Counted from the first letter of the stretch, positions 11,901 to 21,225 are shown. The stretch: 25,592 bases of DNA from Pelargonium nanum (GCA_036897485.1 JAYMTF010001181.1:1-25592), one strand, 5' to 3'. The notes: a model not told the origin generated them from the sequence alone. Numbers and translations are program-made.

Positions 11901-12573
11901 CATGAAAATACAAAATATGCTAATATTAGTGTTAAGAATATTTTTTCTTCCTCGCGTCAAAAATATTACTCAGTATCACTTTGTCAAAATTGTTTGACAC
12001 CTACCACCAAGTGTGTGGAATTGTGGATCAATTGGGAGATAGTTGTTTTATCTTGACCCGAACTCTCGGGTTCGAGACTCATGGAGTGCAGTTGCCTTAA
12101 AACATGGTAGGTGAGCTTTGCCACCCTTCTAGTCCTTCCCGGCTTGATCTGGATTAAACCAGATGGTTCAACTTCACACCTAAAAATATTGTCTAAAACC
12201 GGGGCAATAAGCAACTTATCCAAGTATAGACATTTTTTTGTCTTTCAATGATTGTACTTGGTTTTCTCTTTACAAACTAATCTACATAAGAAACAAGGCT
12301 TGTGTTTCTTACAAATCAATAGAGTTGTAGCTGTTTGTTCATTTCCCTTTTGTTAATGAAACGTTGCAGGCACTTTACAAGGCAATGAGGGGTATGGGAA
12401 CCAACGACACAGCGCTGATCAGGGTAATTGTAACGAGGACTGAGATCGATATGCAATACATAAAAGCTGAATACCTGAAGAAGTACCGAAAGACACTAAA
12501 TGATGCAGTTCATTCAGAAACATCGAGCCATTACAGGACCTTTCTGATTTCACTTCTGGGTCCTAACCATTAG
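8936..12573 (+). CDS. ANN5-like: Annexin, annexin D5-like (6 exons)
   Basis: Exons 8936-9011, 10663-10808, 10956-11174, 11290-11502, 11579-11668 and 12370-12573 join in frame at GT-AG sites to give 315 aa, the normal plant annexin length. Annexins bind acidic phospholipids in a calcium-dependent way at the inner face of membranes. Four annexin repeats are present. Type II calcium sites are visible in repeat 1 (G26-F-G28-C-D30 with acidic partner E68) and repeat 4 (GMGTND, 256-261, with E298). Repeat 3 carries KLGTDE and the IRI motif (191-193) proposed for actin binding in plants. The conserved His40 and Trp80 are present. The C-terminus [15 protein letters not shown] and overall similarity to Arabidopsis annexin 5 as I recall it suggest the D5 type. 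Position 29 is Cys where the motif usually has Thr. Intron 1 holds a hAT MITE and intron 5 a SINE-like relic. Confidence 0.95.
9658..10176. mobile_element. hAT-type MITE in annexin intron 1
   Basis: The 519-bp element begins CAGTGTTTCGAAAACTGAC and its reverse-complemented end begins CAATGTTTTGAAAACAGAC, so terminal inverted repeats match over about 19 nt with three mismatches. It is flanked by a perfect 8-bp direct repeat, GAGAGTAT (9650-9657 and 10177-10184). CA..TG ends and an 8-bp target-site duplication are diagnostic of the hAT superfamily. The inside is non-coding, with CCGGTT/AACCGG words near both ends. The flanks share a slightly longer similarity (TATTATATAC...), so part of the match may pre-date the insertion. 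Confidence 0.85.
12010..12180 (+). mobile_element. tRNA-derived SINE-like relic in annexin intron 5
   Basis: An A-box-like TGGATCAATTGG (12024-12035) is followed 33 nt later by a B box, GGTTCGAGACT (12069-12079), which is the normal spacing of a Pol III tRNA promoter. Beyond it lies about 100 bp of unrelated body. No clear tail or target-site duplication was found, so the ends are approximate and the element is probably old. Confidence 0.55.
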
Positions 12574-12850
12574 CCAAAATCATTTGAATATTACTACAGG
12601 TTGTGTTTGATGAAGTATTGAGTTGTTCTTGTACTAAGCTAGACCTAAGATTGACCATTGTGAAGTTTGAGGTTGTTGTTTTTGTTTTTGTTTTTTATGT
12701 CTATTGTTTTCTGGTTTGGAACTACTTCTACTAGTAGTAGACTAGTAGTGTTATGTGCTTTGTTAATTAATGTGTAACTAGTTGAATCAAGTTTGAATAT
12801 TACTATGAGGGGCACTTGGCTTTGATCTCTAGCTAATTGTAATAAAAAAA
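12574..12850 (+). other. Annexin 3' untranslated region and likely poly(A) region
   Basis: T-rich sequence follows the stop codon, and an AATAAA hexamer lies at 12841-12846. Within it, 12721-12760 contains repeated CTAGTAG words forming a small palindrome. Plant poly(A) signals are loose, so the exact end is uncertain. Confidence 0.4.
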
Positions 12851-12887
12851 AGTACATTAACGAATTTTTTTAAAAAATTCTAGCAAA

Positions 12888-13070
12888 AATTAGTTTTTGG
12901 CTGTCGAAAAGTTTGAAAATTCGAAGTTACCATTGCCGAAAACTTCAAAATTTCAAACTTTTTAACGGCCAGAAACTCACTTTTCATAAATTTAAAATTT
13001 AAAAATAAATTAAAATTTTCTAAAAAAAAGTGAGTTTTCGGTCACTAGAAAATTGAAGATTTTAAAGTAG
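12888..13070. repeat. Foldback repeat downstream of annexin
   Basis: A left arm at 12890-12928 (TTAGTTTTTGGCTGTCGAAAA...) pairs with a right arm at 12941-12981 (AAAGTTTGAAA... when reversed) around a 12-nt loop. A third, direct-oriented partial copy (GTGAGTTTTCGGTCACTAG...) lies at about 13030-13070. This is a MITE-like or rearranged inverted repeat; no target-site duplication was identified. Confidence 0.55.
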
Positions 13071-14160
13071 AATATGAAAAAAGTATAATATAATAATTAA
13101 AAAAGAGTAATTTTGAAATTTTAATTAAAGATAGGTCACATGCCTCTCACATAATGAGAGAGAAACACGTTTTCCGTTAAAGTTAACTAACGGTGCAACT
13201 AAATGAAAGTATGTGTAGTTATGTGCACATTTCAAAGTACAATTTTGTTATACGCAAAACGTGTTAAGTACAAGGTAGCTTTGTGCAATTAATCCAGCGA
13301 TTGCATTGGTCATTCCGTACACAAACCGTTTCACATATACAAATTCTATTCTATCGAATAATTGTGTTGAACCATGATTACCACCAAATATTAACTCAAA
13401 AATCTTGGTTTCCTTTGCTCAGACTCTAACTCCAGCAACGAATCAATGAAGTCATTTTTCTCAGACAGTTGAGCCCTGTAATCAATGAAGTCGTTTTCCT
13501 CATCTGCATCGAGGATAAGAGCCCCCAAGTCCCTGCTGATAGCCTCAATAACCCCCCACGACCCTGACTTTATAGACAAAACTTCAGCAAAGACGAGGAA
13601 ACACTGCCGCTAAAACTCTGGTAATATTCTGAACAACAACCACATCTACCGAAACCCTAGAAAAATCCTAGCTCGCTTGACAACCGCCAAGAAACTCGTT
13701 ACTAACGAGAGAGGACCGCTTAGTTTCACTGATTAAAATCAAGAAATGATTCTTAATAGTTAGAAAATCATTAATAAATTATAACATTATTGTTATATCT
13801 CCAAATTCAATATTTAAATTAGAACGCTACTAATATAGTAATAGAGATCAAATGAGGTTGTCTAAAGTGCATAGTTACGTTCATATATAGTGAATTAAGT
13901 TGTTTTTTTTTATAAGCAGGCGTAACAACTGAGATATAGTGAAGTAATATCGAGTCTGTTAAAAAAATTATGACTTTCAATCAAGTTTGTGTGTTCCAAT
14001 TCAACTCAACTGAACAGTGATTGGATCTATTTTCTACAACTCAATAGAGGGTGGAGCAATGTATTGAGGTTCATGGTATGGTTGTGGTTGGTGTTTGTGG
14101 ACTCTTTTGGAGGAAGGCCGTACAAAGGCAAGTATGTGTTGTTGTTGCTCTTTTACAAAT
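13071..14160. other. Intergenic stretch with no recognised gene
   Basis: AT-rich with one small palindrome (CCGTTAAAGTTAACTAACGG, 13175-13194). A 62-codon minus-strand frame at 13391-13579 contains a short direct repeat (NDFID twice) but shows no recognisable domain. I see no other feature here. Confidence 0.4.
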
Positions 14161-14162
14161 CC

Positions 14163-14215
14163 GAATATTCCTTGGTTTTATCCAATTCAACATCCATTCG
14201 CATATTCGCATATCC
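14163..14215 (+). promoter_or_regulatory. Cluster of three P1BS-type (PHR1-binding) sites upstream of the acid phosphatase
   Basis: Three matches to GNATATNC occur within 53 bp: GAATATTC (14163-14170), GCATATTC (14200-14207) and GCATATCC (14208-14215), the last two directly abutting. P1BS is the established binding motif of PHR1-type MYB factors that switch on phosphate-starvation genes, and secreted purple acid phosphatases are known targets of that pathway. The sites lie about 515-570 bp upstream of the phosphatase ATG. Binding itself is inference from motif and context. Confidence 0.6.
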
Positions 14216-14674
14216 TATTCTTTTGTTCTCTTCTCTACTTCAAATTCAATTGTTGTTTTTTGCAATTCAGTTTCCAATAGATTTTAAATATTGTTGCTCA
14301 TCACAAGGTTTCTTATATAGTGTCTGAACTGACTACCTATAATTGATCCAATCAGGGGCCACTATCTGCAAATGGCATACATCTATTTGTTGTGTGTTTA
14401 TATATACATTTACATGTATGGAGCTGACAATTTGAAATGCGGATCAGGCTAATTCGAGACTGAGAACGTCTTATCTAAATTAGACTTAGTACTCATTAGA
14501 ATAGCGGGTTTCGAGTTTTCAATGCAAAATGTACAAACTTAGCGCAAATATTTTTTATTCATTCAATCCAACCCTAACTTAAAAAAAAATACAGATCGAG
14601 TTTCGAATGCACGTAGCATTGACTTCAAAATATCACACATGTGATGCCAAAACATGTGATTCACTTTGTTTTTG

Positions 14675-14682
14675 TATAAAAA
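14675..14682 (+). promoter_or_regulatory. Acid phosphatase TATA box
   Basis: TATAAAAA lies 56 bp upstream of the ATG at 14731, predicting a very short 5' leader of roughly 25 nt. Position and sequence fit a core promoter. Confidence 0.65.
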
Positions 14683-14730
14683 GGGTAGATTGGTGAAAAC
14701 TCATAAACAACTTGTGTGAGAGAAGCAGCC

Positions 14731-16433
14731 ATGGAACTAACAAAATGTGTGTGCCTTTGTGTTGTGGTTGTGAGCATAATTAGCTGTTGTTGCAGTGTGG
14801 TTGTAGTGATTGCAGAGCTCCAAAGATTTGAGCACAAAGGTGATGATAATGAGTCTCTTAGGTTTCTGGTTGTGGGAGATTGGGGAAGAAGAGGACAATA
14901 CAACCAATCTCAAGTGGCCTTTCAGATGGGGAAGATTGGAGAGAAGCTACACATTGATTTTGTTGTATCAACTGGTGATAATTTCTACAGCAATGGATTG
15001 GTTGATGAATATGACTCCAATTTTGAGGACTCATTTACCAAAATCTACACAGCAAAGAGCTTGCAGAAGCAATGGTATAGTGTTTTGGGCAATCATGATT
15101 ATAGGGGCAATGTGGAGGCACAACTCAGCCCTATCCTTACTAAATTTGATCACAGATGGCTTTGTTTCAGATCTTTCATTGTAGAGGCAGGTCAAGGTAA
15201 TTAACATTTTTTTTTAACGTTCGTCTACACATTTTCATAGTCGGTTTACGCTGTTTTTACTTTTCATAGCATTTTTTCGTGTACTTTCGTTTGTGTAGTT
15301 GAGTTTATCTTAATTAAGTTGCTTTCTGTTCGTGCAGAGTTTGCAGAATTTTTCTTCGTGGACACGACACCTTTTGTGAAATCATATTTCACTGAAAGCG
15401 GCGGTCATACTTACGATTGGCGTGGTGTAAAATCACGCGAAGCTTACATTCAGAGTTTATTAGAGGTAACTATTTAAGATAGTGTTTGAACCAAATGAAA
15501 ATTGATTTAGAATAAATCATCAATAATAGATTGACAACACATTAAAAATATGAAATTCAATTGGTCTCTGCGCTCCCACGATTACAATGGAATATGTATG
15601 AGTAAAATTTTAATCTAATGTCACAATTTCATTGACTTAATTTAGCTTAATTCCTCTTCATTTCTCTCTGTATATATATACACACGCGCGCAGGATTTGG
15701 AATTGGCATTAAGAGAATCAAATGCAAAATGGAAAATAGTTGTTGGTCACCATGCAATTCGAAGTGTGGGGCATCATGGTGATACCATGGAGCTTGTGGA
15801 ACTTCTTCTTCCTATACTCAAGGTAAATCATGTGTCACACACATTTCAGTTGATGAGATAGTATAAAATTGACTGTGACAAAATTTCAGGCTAACGATGT
15901 CGATTTCTACATGAATGGACACGACCATTGTCTAGAGCATATGAGTGACACCGACAGGTAAAATCATCCTTGTCATGTCTTTCAATGGCAGGGACGAATA
16001 CAAAAAAAATGGATTTTATAAATATACCTTATATTTTATAAGACATTCCATGTATACGCTTTAAAATTCTTAAATTTGCCTCTACGGTTTAATAAATTTT
16101 TGTTCTTGTAGTTTGCACATACGAAACAAATTTTGTAGATCCGTCCCAGCATAGCGGTTGAATTAATATAGACAAATTAATTTACTAATTAATGTAGAAA
16201 CACTTTTTTGCAGCAATATACAATTTCTTACTAGTGGAGCAGGATCCAAGGCTTGGAGGGGAGACACCAAATCAATGAACAGAGATGATCTAAAATTCTT
16301 CTATGATGGTCAAGGTTTCATGTCTGTGCAATTAACCCAAACCCATTCACAGATTGTCTTCTATGATGTTTTTGGGAATGTTTTGCACAATTTCAATACT
16401 GTGCCCAAGTTGCACTACCACTCAACAATCTAA
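14731..16433 (+). CDS. Purple acid phosphatase, low-molecular-weight type (5 exons)
   Basis: Exons 14731-15196, 15338-15465, 15694-15822, 15890-15957 and 16214-16433 join in frame to give 336 aa, the usual size of the small plant PAPs (PAP3/7/8/17 group). These are binuclear-metal enzymes that release phosphate from esters. The N-terminus has a long hydrophobic, Cys- and Val-rich segment (about residues 6-27), a probable secretion signal. All five metal-binding blocks are seen: GDWG (D50), GDNFY (D83, Y86), GNHD (N121), VVGH (H217) and GHDH (H252, H254). So the enzyme looks intact and extracellular or vacuolar. ATG 14731 has a good context (GCAGCCATGG) and follows the TATA box closely. A cluster of P1BS sites upstream suggests induction by phosphate starvation. 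It converges on the DUF760 gene, 427 bp away stop to stop. The exact PAP number is not assigned. Confidence 0.95.
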
Positions 16434-16662
16434 TGTTTATCTCCTCATTAGTATTAGTATTTTTTCTACTTGTACTCGCATGTCGTGCTCGTGTTGTGTT
16501 ACAGATCAAATAAGTGTTGCACGAGTCAACACAAATAGTATAGATCGGTTTGATTCGTCTTGAGCACAACTCGCAAAGAAAACCTAATTATACAATTTAT
16601 CATGCTCATATGTGGCTTCATTGTGATATCAAATTGGCCAACAACAAAACACATAACATCTT

Positions 16663-16812
16663 TAGGGAGGCTCGAACCCGAGATCTCATAGGAAATCTTC
16701 AAGGATTTGCAGCACAACATGATTATTTACACAACAATTTCACTAGGGAGGCTCGAACCCGAGATCTCATAGGAAATACAAAGCGCCTAAACCGCTTGGC
16801 TCAACGTGGCTT
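16663..16812 (-). mobile_element. tRNA-derived SINE-like relic with duplicated B-box segment
   Basis: On the minus strand an A-box-like TGAGCCAAGCGG (16803-16792) is followed by GGGTTCGAGCC (16760-16750), a B box, at tRNA-like spacing. The 34-bp B-box segment at 16744-16777 is repeated without a mismatch at 16663-16696, 81 bp away. The A-box half is not duplicated. This occupies the spacer between the two convergent genes and explains the repeated 'EARTRDLIGN' seen if the plus strand is translated there, which is not a real gene. Confidence 0.6.
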
Positions 16813-16860
16813 GGTAATTACTTGGTTAGTGATCCTTCCATCTCCAAGGTTAACACAATC

Positions 16861-19388
16861 TCAATTTGTGACGAAATGGTACCTAGAATCCACATAGCTC
16901 TCGACGTCCCAAAGGAACGAGCCGAACGTCACAGCCTCCAAAACAAGTCTCTTCAACCCACCAAAGCTAATCTTGATTTCTTCATCATTCGATGAATCTA
17001 TGGTTCCCTGAGGCGATATAACAATTTCAGGCCTTCCAAACAATGCCTCTGTGTGCTTCTCAATGATGCCAACGGACTCTTTTGATCGGATTGTCGCGTA
17101 TCTCTGAAGTGTCTCCGTATCGAAAGACATGACGTAACTCCTCAATCGGGTGACCTTTACTGCGAAATCAAAACTCCCCGGGCCACCACCAAGGGATGAA
17201 AGCTCCGGGTGTGATGGTGTGGATTGATTGGGGTTTTTTGCACCTGGTTTTGTGTCCTCCCCCATAGCAAGCCAAGTGTCACTCGCTTGTTTATCTGGTG
17301 CACCAGGAAGGGTTTTCATTGTCTTCTCAAGCTGAAACCGTTCATCAACCCTCTTGAGAAAGTACCCATACATCACGGATGCTGCATAGACCTGCCCAAC
17401 CCTGAGTTTGCTTATCTGTGCTACGGCGCTGGTATTGCCCAAATTACTTCCCAGAATGAGAGCTAGGTGGTTCTGAATCATCTCATAGGCTTCGGGAGAG
17501 TGGAGTTGCTCAAGTTTTTCCTCTTGACTAGGCCATGTGTCAACTCGGCCAGAAGGGTTTGAAGAAGAGGACACTACACCAGGTATCAGAGAAACATCGG
17601 CATCCATGAATTTCTTCACGACTAATGCATATAAAATCTCTTCTAAAGCCTTTCTCCTGTCATTAGCCTTGACCTCGGCAATTCTCCTAACATGGAAAAC
17701 CCATTAAAAGAATCAATTCTCCTGGCATTACCAATAAAATGAAGAATGCGACTAAAAACATCATAAACGGAAGACAAAAACGTCCTGTTTCTAGACATCT
17801 AGATTACCGGCAAAATAAGAAACTAACCGACCAATGAAAAGTTTCAAGCAAAACTTGAGTATATTTTGATACTGTAGACTTTAGTTTCTTATTTGCTCGT
17901 CTCAAATATATCAACAACCAACTAATCAACTATAGAGCCTGAGTGGCAACTGGCAAATTACTATTGTTTTTTTTTTTTTTGGATATTCAACAAACCTGTA
18001 CAAAACTAGGTCAGTCCCTTTGGCTGCAGAGGCATCCTCCGGCTGTTTCTCTTTCTCGGCATCAAGATCAGTTTGAAGCTGTTCAAGCTGCTGATCAACT
18101 GCAGCAGGCACAAGATGCGGATGGCTCATCAAGATCTGAGATAGGAACTGCCCCACAGGAGACTCAAGCTGAAGTGGTGCAATTGGAGCAGGTGACCCAG
18201 CTGGGTTTGAAGGAGATGACGACGATGATGATGATGCTCTAACCAAAGTTAATTTCCGGCTCCCGAAAGTCATTCTCCTATGCGAGGGCCTTGAGAGTGA
18301 TATGGTAGGATAATGCTGTCATCATCAAATCAATTGTAGAATCATTAACACTATAAATTTTTTAGAGCATGTGACATCCCATAATAGAAATTCAACTACA
18401 AAGTGAACAACCTCAAGATACATACTATATGATGAACTTGCGAAAGGTAAACTCGACAGTATCAAAAACTCACATACTCCAAGCATAAAAATTTAGCAAG
18501 TCGTTACTTTAAATGAGCATAGTTATGTTATTAGTCAGATATTCCAAGGTATAGAACAAAAAAAAATAATGCTCAATCACCTTGAGAAATTGATAATTTC
18601 ATAACACAAATAAAGCTAAAAAGCAACAAAAAGAATCCATCCATAACCCGTAGCTTGTAGGTAGCGCTTGGATTAATTTTTTGGAATGGTATTGAAATCA
18701 AGAAAGGGAATGAAGAGAGACACGTTCCAAAGCCATTTTTACGACCAAAAACTTATACTCCCTCCGTCCCAAAATGAGTGTCCACATTCCTAATATAAGA
18801 AGTTAGTTATACATGAATTGTGAATAATATCACTTAACACAAAGACGCAACAGTAAATATACCAAACTAACTAACTTGTTAATTTTTCTCCAAATAGAAG
18901 TAAGGACCCTCATTCTGGGACGGAACGGAGGGAGTAGTAATACAAACATGAACAATGGGAATCTCCTTCCCATTCCGATTCTCGATCCCCATTCCAAAAC
19001 AAATATTCTTATCCAAAGCCATTTTTTTTAAATAAAAATTCTTATACAAACGCTACAGTAGAGTTATGTTAATTACTATGCACTGAACAACATGCTTGTA
19101 GATATACATACAAACACAAACTTGAACCCAAAACAAAAGCCAAAAACAAATAAACAAATTTGAGTCCATAAACATTCCTATGAACAACCATATCATGAAA
19201 ACAAAAACAGAATTCAGCATCCAAAGATTGATGAAGAAAAGAAAAGAAAAGAAAAGAAAAATAATAATTACCATAGGTGAGAAACGAAATTTAGGATTGG
19301 AGGAAGCAAAATCAGGTGCCAAAGGGACCGATCTGGTGATGGAGTGCATAGACATGCCCAATGATCCACCTGCTACTATTGCTTCCAT
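16861..19388 (-). CDS. DUF760 protein, UV-B-induced protein At3g17800-like, chloroplastic (3 exons)
   Basis: Exons in coding order 19388-19272, 18315-17996 and 17686-16861 join in frame to give 420 aa, about the size of the Arabidopsis homologue At3g17800. The Ser/Arg-rich, acid-poor first 65 residues or so (including SRPSHRRMTFGSRKLTLVRAS) look like a plastid transit peptide. A poly-Ser/Pro linker follows, then ESPVGQFLSQIL (start of the DUF760 region) and a second conserved block with RIAEVKANDRRKALEEILYALVVKKFMDAD and LHSPEAYEMIQNHLALILG, ending VESYVDSRYHFVTN. Biochemical function of the family is unknown; the name reflects UV-B induction in Arabidopsis. The acceptor at 18316-18317 was chosen because it keeps frame from exon 1 through the conserved SHRR segment; the nearer AG acceptors do not. 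Intron 1 (956 bp) contains a Stowaway MITE and a GAAAA microsatellite. Confidence 0.92.
18758..18934. mobile_element. Stowaway-type MITE in DUF760 intron 1
   Basis: A 177-bp element opens CTCCCTCCGTCCCAAAATG and closes with the inverted ...GGGACGGAACGGAGGGAG. It is flanked on both sides by TA (18756-18757, 18935-18936). CTCCCTCCGT termini with a TA target duplication are the hallmark of Stowaway (Tc1/mariner-derived) MITEs. The right terminus has an extra 5 nt (TTCCG on the reversed strand), a small tandem duplication. The inside has no coding capacity. Confidence 0.9.
19236..19260. repeat. GAAAA microsatellite, five copies
   Basis: Five tandem GAAAA units on the plus strand (TTTTC on the transcribed strand) lie 10 bp inside intron 1 of the DUF760 gene, right after the exon 1 splice donor (19271-19270). 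Length variation here could be neutral or could affect the pyrimidine content next to the donor. Confidence 0.75.
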
Positions 19389-19536
19389 TTCTACAATCAA
19401 AAACTCCAAAATTTGAATCTGAGTATCAGAGAAAAAACCCAATAGTTAGAAGAGGGTTTTGATGGAGTTGTGTTGTGAGATTCTGAGATTGTCCTCTTCA
19501 CGTTTGGTTTGATTTGTATTGGAATGGTAAAGGTTC

Positions 19537-19546
19537 TATTTTTATA
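19537..19546 (-). promoter_or_regulatory. DUF760 gene TATA box
   Basis: Read on the minus strand, TATAAAAATA lies about 150 bp upstream of the ATG at 19388, predicting a leader of about 120 nt. Nothing else in the region competes as a core promoter. Confidence 0.5.
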
Positions 19547-19559
19547 CTGCCCATTTGCG

Positions 19560-19772
19560 ATATGCCTATAAATCTATGTCCCACGGAATATATCCTTATT
19601 CTTCTGCTTATTTACAGTTATGCCCTTGAGAAGCTAAGAGCTTGTTGGTATTCAAAACAAATTCTATAAGCGAAGATTGTTTGGTAACAAAAACAAAAAG
19701 TTAAAGAATCGTCTTAACTGCGATGGAGCGGTTAAAGACAGTTCAAGCATGCCCTTCATGGGCTGGTGTGAC
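19560..19772. other. Upstream region of the DUF760 gene, no recognised feature
   Basis: Ordinary AT-rich promoter-type sequence leading into the minisatellite. No exon, transposon terminus or RNA gene is visible. Confidence 0.4.
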
Positions 19773-20010
19773 CCATGATCTTGGATGCGTGGGATGGCTT
19801 TGGGTGTCGTCGAGTGACTTCAGGTGCAAACCATGACGTCGGGTGCGTGCGATGACCTCGGGCGTTGCCGAGTGACTTTGGACGCGAATCATGACGTCGA
19901 GTTCGCGTGTGATGGCTTTGAGCGCCGCCGAGTTACTTCTAGCGCTACCCATGATGTTGGGTGCGCGTGATGGCATCAGTTGCTGCCAGAGACTTTAAGC
20001 GCGATTGATG
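19773..20010. repeat. Nested minisatellite, about 58-bp units built from 19-21-bp subunits
   Basis: Four diverged copies start at about 19773, 19831, 19889 and 19949 (period 58-60 bp). Each is itself three related subunits of 19-21 bp beginning ATGAC.TCGGGTGCG-, ATGGC.TTGGG- or AGTGACTT--like. That makes a higher-order repeat of about twelve subunits. The block is far richer in CpG than its AT-rich surroundings. It has no sign of coding conservation. Confidence 0.75.
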
Positions 20011-20124
20011 GAATTGGGAGCAAGTCCACGAAGATGGGGTCCCATAGCTAATTTGTGTTTCAGGGTCAAGTTCACAAAGTCGTGTTGACTTATTCGTCCA
20101 AACATCAAGGAGATCAAAACAACT

Positions 20125-20321
20125 GAGATGTCCAAGACAACCTAGAGGACTGAGAAGTTCGGGACAACCTAAAGGGCTAAGATGTCTAACTAGGAGGGCT
20201 GGGATGTCTGGGACAGGCGGGTGGGCTGAGACGTCCGAAAAAGCTGGGAGGGTTGAGATGTTCATAATGGTGGGGAGGGTTTAAATGTTTGGGGTGATCA
20301 GGAGGGTTAAGAAATCCATTG
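20125..20321. repeat. 27-bp minisatellite, about seven copies
   Basis: Units start at 20125, 20152, 20179, 20201, 20228, 20255 and 20282, all 27 bp except the third (22 bp), with a partial eighth. The consensus is close to GAGATGTCCGGGACA.C..GGAGGGCT, purine-rich on the plus strand. Because 27 is a multiple of 3, the minus strand reads as a 9-residue repeat, but this follows from the period and is not evidence of a gene. Confidence 0.8.
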
Positions 20322-20950
20322 TGTTAAGTTGTTTGACCTTTGAAGAATGGAACGATGTGGTGCTCGGGCGTCATGTGTTGCGTTTTCATTAACTATTCTG
20401 ACGTATGATCATCAGAATGCTATAGAATTTGAGTTAAATTCAAAGTGTAATATTATCCAAATCCATCATTTTAAATGAAATATTGGTATCTAAACCAACA
20501 AGTAAAAGAAATTAATTTAGTTGATCCGAAGAAAGAGTGTAATACTCAATTATTGTAATTGGTTGGTGAACTAAGGGGTTACTGTGTAATTCACTAATTT
20601 GATGGTGTGAACTAGAAGTGTTTTGATGGACAAAAAACAAAAAGTGATTCTACAACCAATTGTATGTTAAGAGTAGTTGTGGCCATGAAATTGATACAGA
20701 TTCTGTGAAAATCAATTGCTTCCGTGGCTACCTCATTTGGGGTTTACGTGTCTCATTGTAGCTGCAACATTCGTTTCTGTGGTCTTTGTTTTACTTTAAA
20801 TCTTTGTGGCCTCAAATTTTGCACCTCGCATTTTCGTTCAATCAATTTACTCTATAAACTTTCTATTATAGTTCGGTCTAATACATACGACTAAATTGAG
20901 TCAATATGTTTCTATTAAGTGAATACCGACGTAGATATATAGACTGAAGT
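20322..20950. other. Intergenic stretch with no recognised feature
   Basis: AT-rich unique-looking sequence between the minisatellites and the TRIM-like cluster. I see no gene, transposon end or RNA gene. Confidence 0.4.
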
Positions 20951-20964
20951 TGAGAGTATTACTT

Positions 20965-21225
20965 AATACACTTTCACATTCACGCCAAATAAGAGAGAAC
21001 GGGGCTTGAGGCTCATATGGATGGTGGACTTAATCAGGAGATAAAATAAATGAACTATTAAGTAGAATTGACTCTAATACCATGTTAATTGTAATATTGG
21101 GTTACACATAATGGTTTTCTGTTTTCACTACTAAAAAGTCAATTTTATTTGTACATATTCACTGACAGCATTATATATATGTAGCCTTTTAACTTTATAT
21201 TTTACCGATGTGAGATTTATTAACA
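20965..21225 (-). mobile_element. TRIM-like mini-retrotransposon piece, minus strand
   Basis: Read on the minus strand: a purine tract AGGGGAG (21232-21226), an LTR start TGTTAATAAATCTCACATCGG (from 21225), about 140 bp of LTR, then TGGTATTAGAGTC (21082-21070), which resembles the initiator-Met-tRNA primer-binding site, then about 100 bp of internal DNA leading to another LTR-like start (TGTATTAAGTAATACTC) near 20970. LTRs this short with almost no interior are the established form of TRIM elements. It cannot code for anything. Confidence 0.6.

Noticed and set aside
12010..12240. Functional tRNA gene in annexin intron 5, or a target-site duplication around the SINE-like relic
   Set aside because: A and B boxes are diverged and no cloverleaf acceptor stem could be formed. 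The loosely similar flanks (AAAATTGTTTGACAC / AAAATATTGTCTAAAAC) have too many differences to call a duplication.
13391..13579. Minus-strand 62-codon frame with NDFID repeated
   Set aside because: No recognisable domain, no promoter or splice support, and the repeat is a short 15-bp direct DNA repeat.
13989..14327. Overlapping plus-strand frames rich in Phe, Leu and Cys
   Set aside because: Three overlapping frames in T-rich DNA just upstream of the phosphatase promoter, with no family resemblance; they cover the P1BS cluster and look like chance.
14716..14730. Start of the acid phosphatase at 14716
   Set aside because: That codon is GTG; the ATG at 14731 has a better context and starts the hydrophobic signal directly.
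16550..16897. Plus-strand frame with EARTRDLIGN repeated
   Set aside because: It is the antisense of the B-box segment of a SINE-like relic and overlaps the DUF760 stop region.
19945..20265. Minus-strand frame encoding a 9-residue repeat (LSPLGC-like)
   Set aside because: The repeat arises because the DNA minisatellite period is 27 bp. Unit three is 22 bp and would shift the phase, so there is no selection for the frame.
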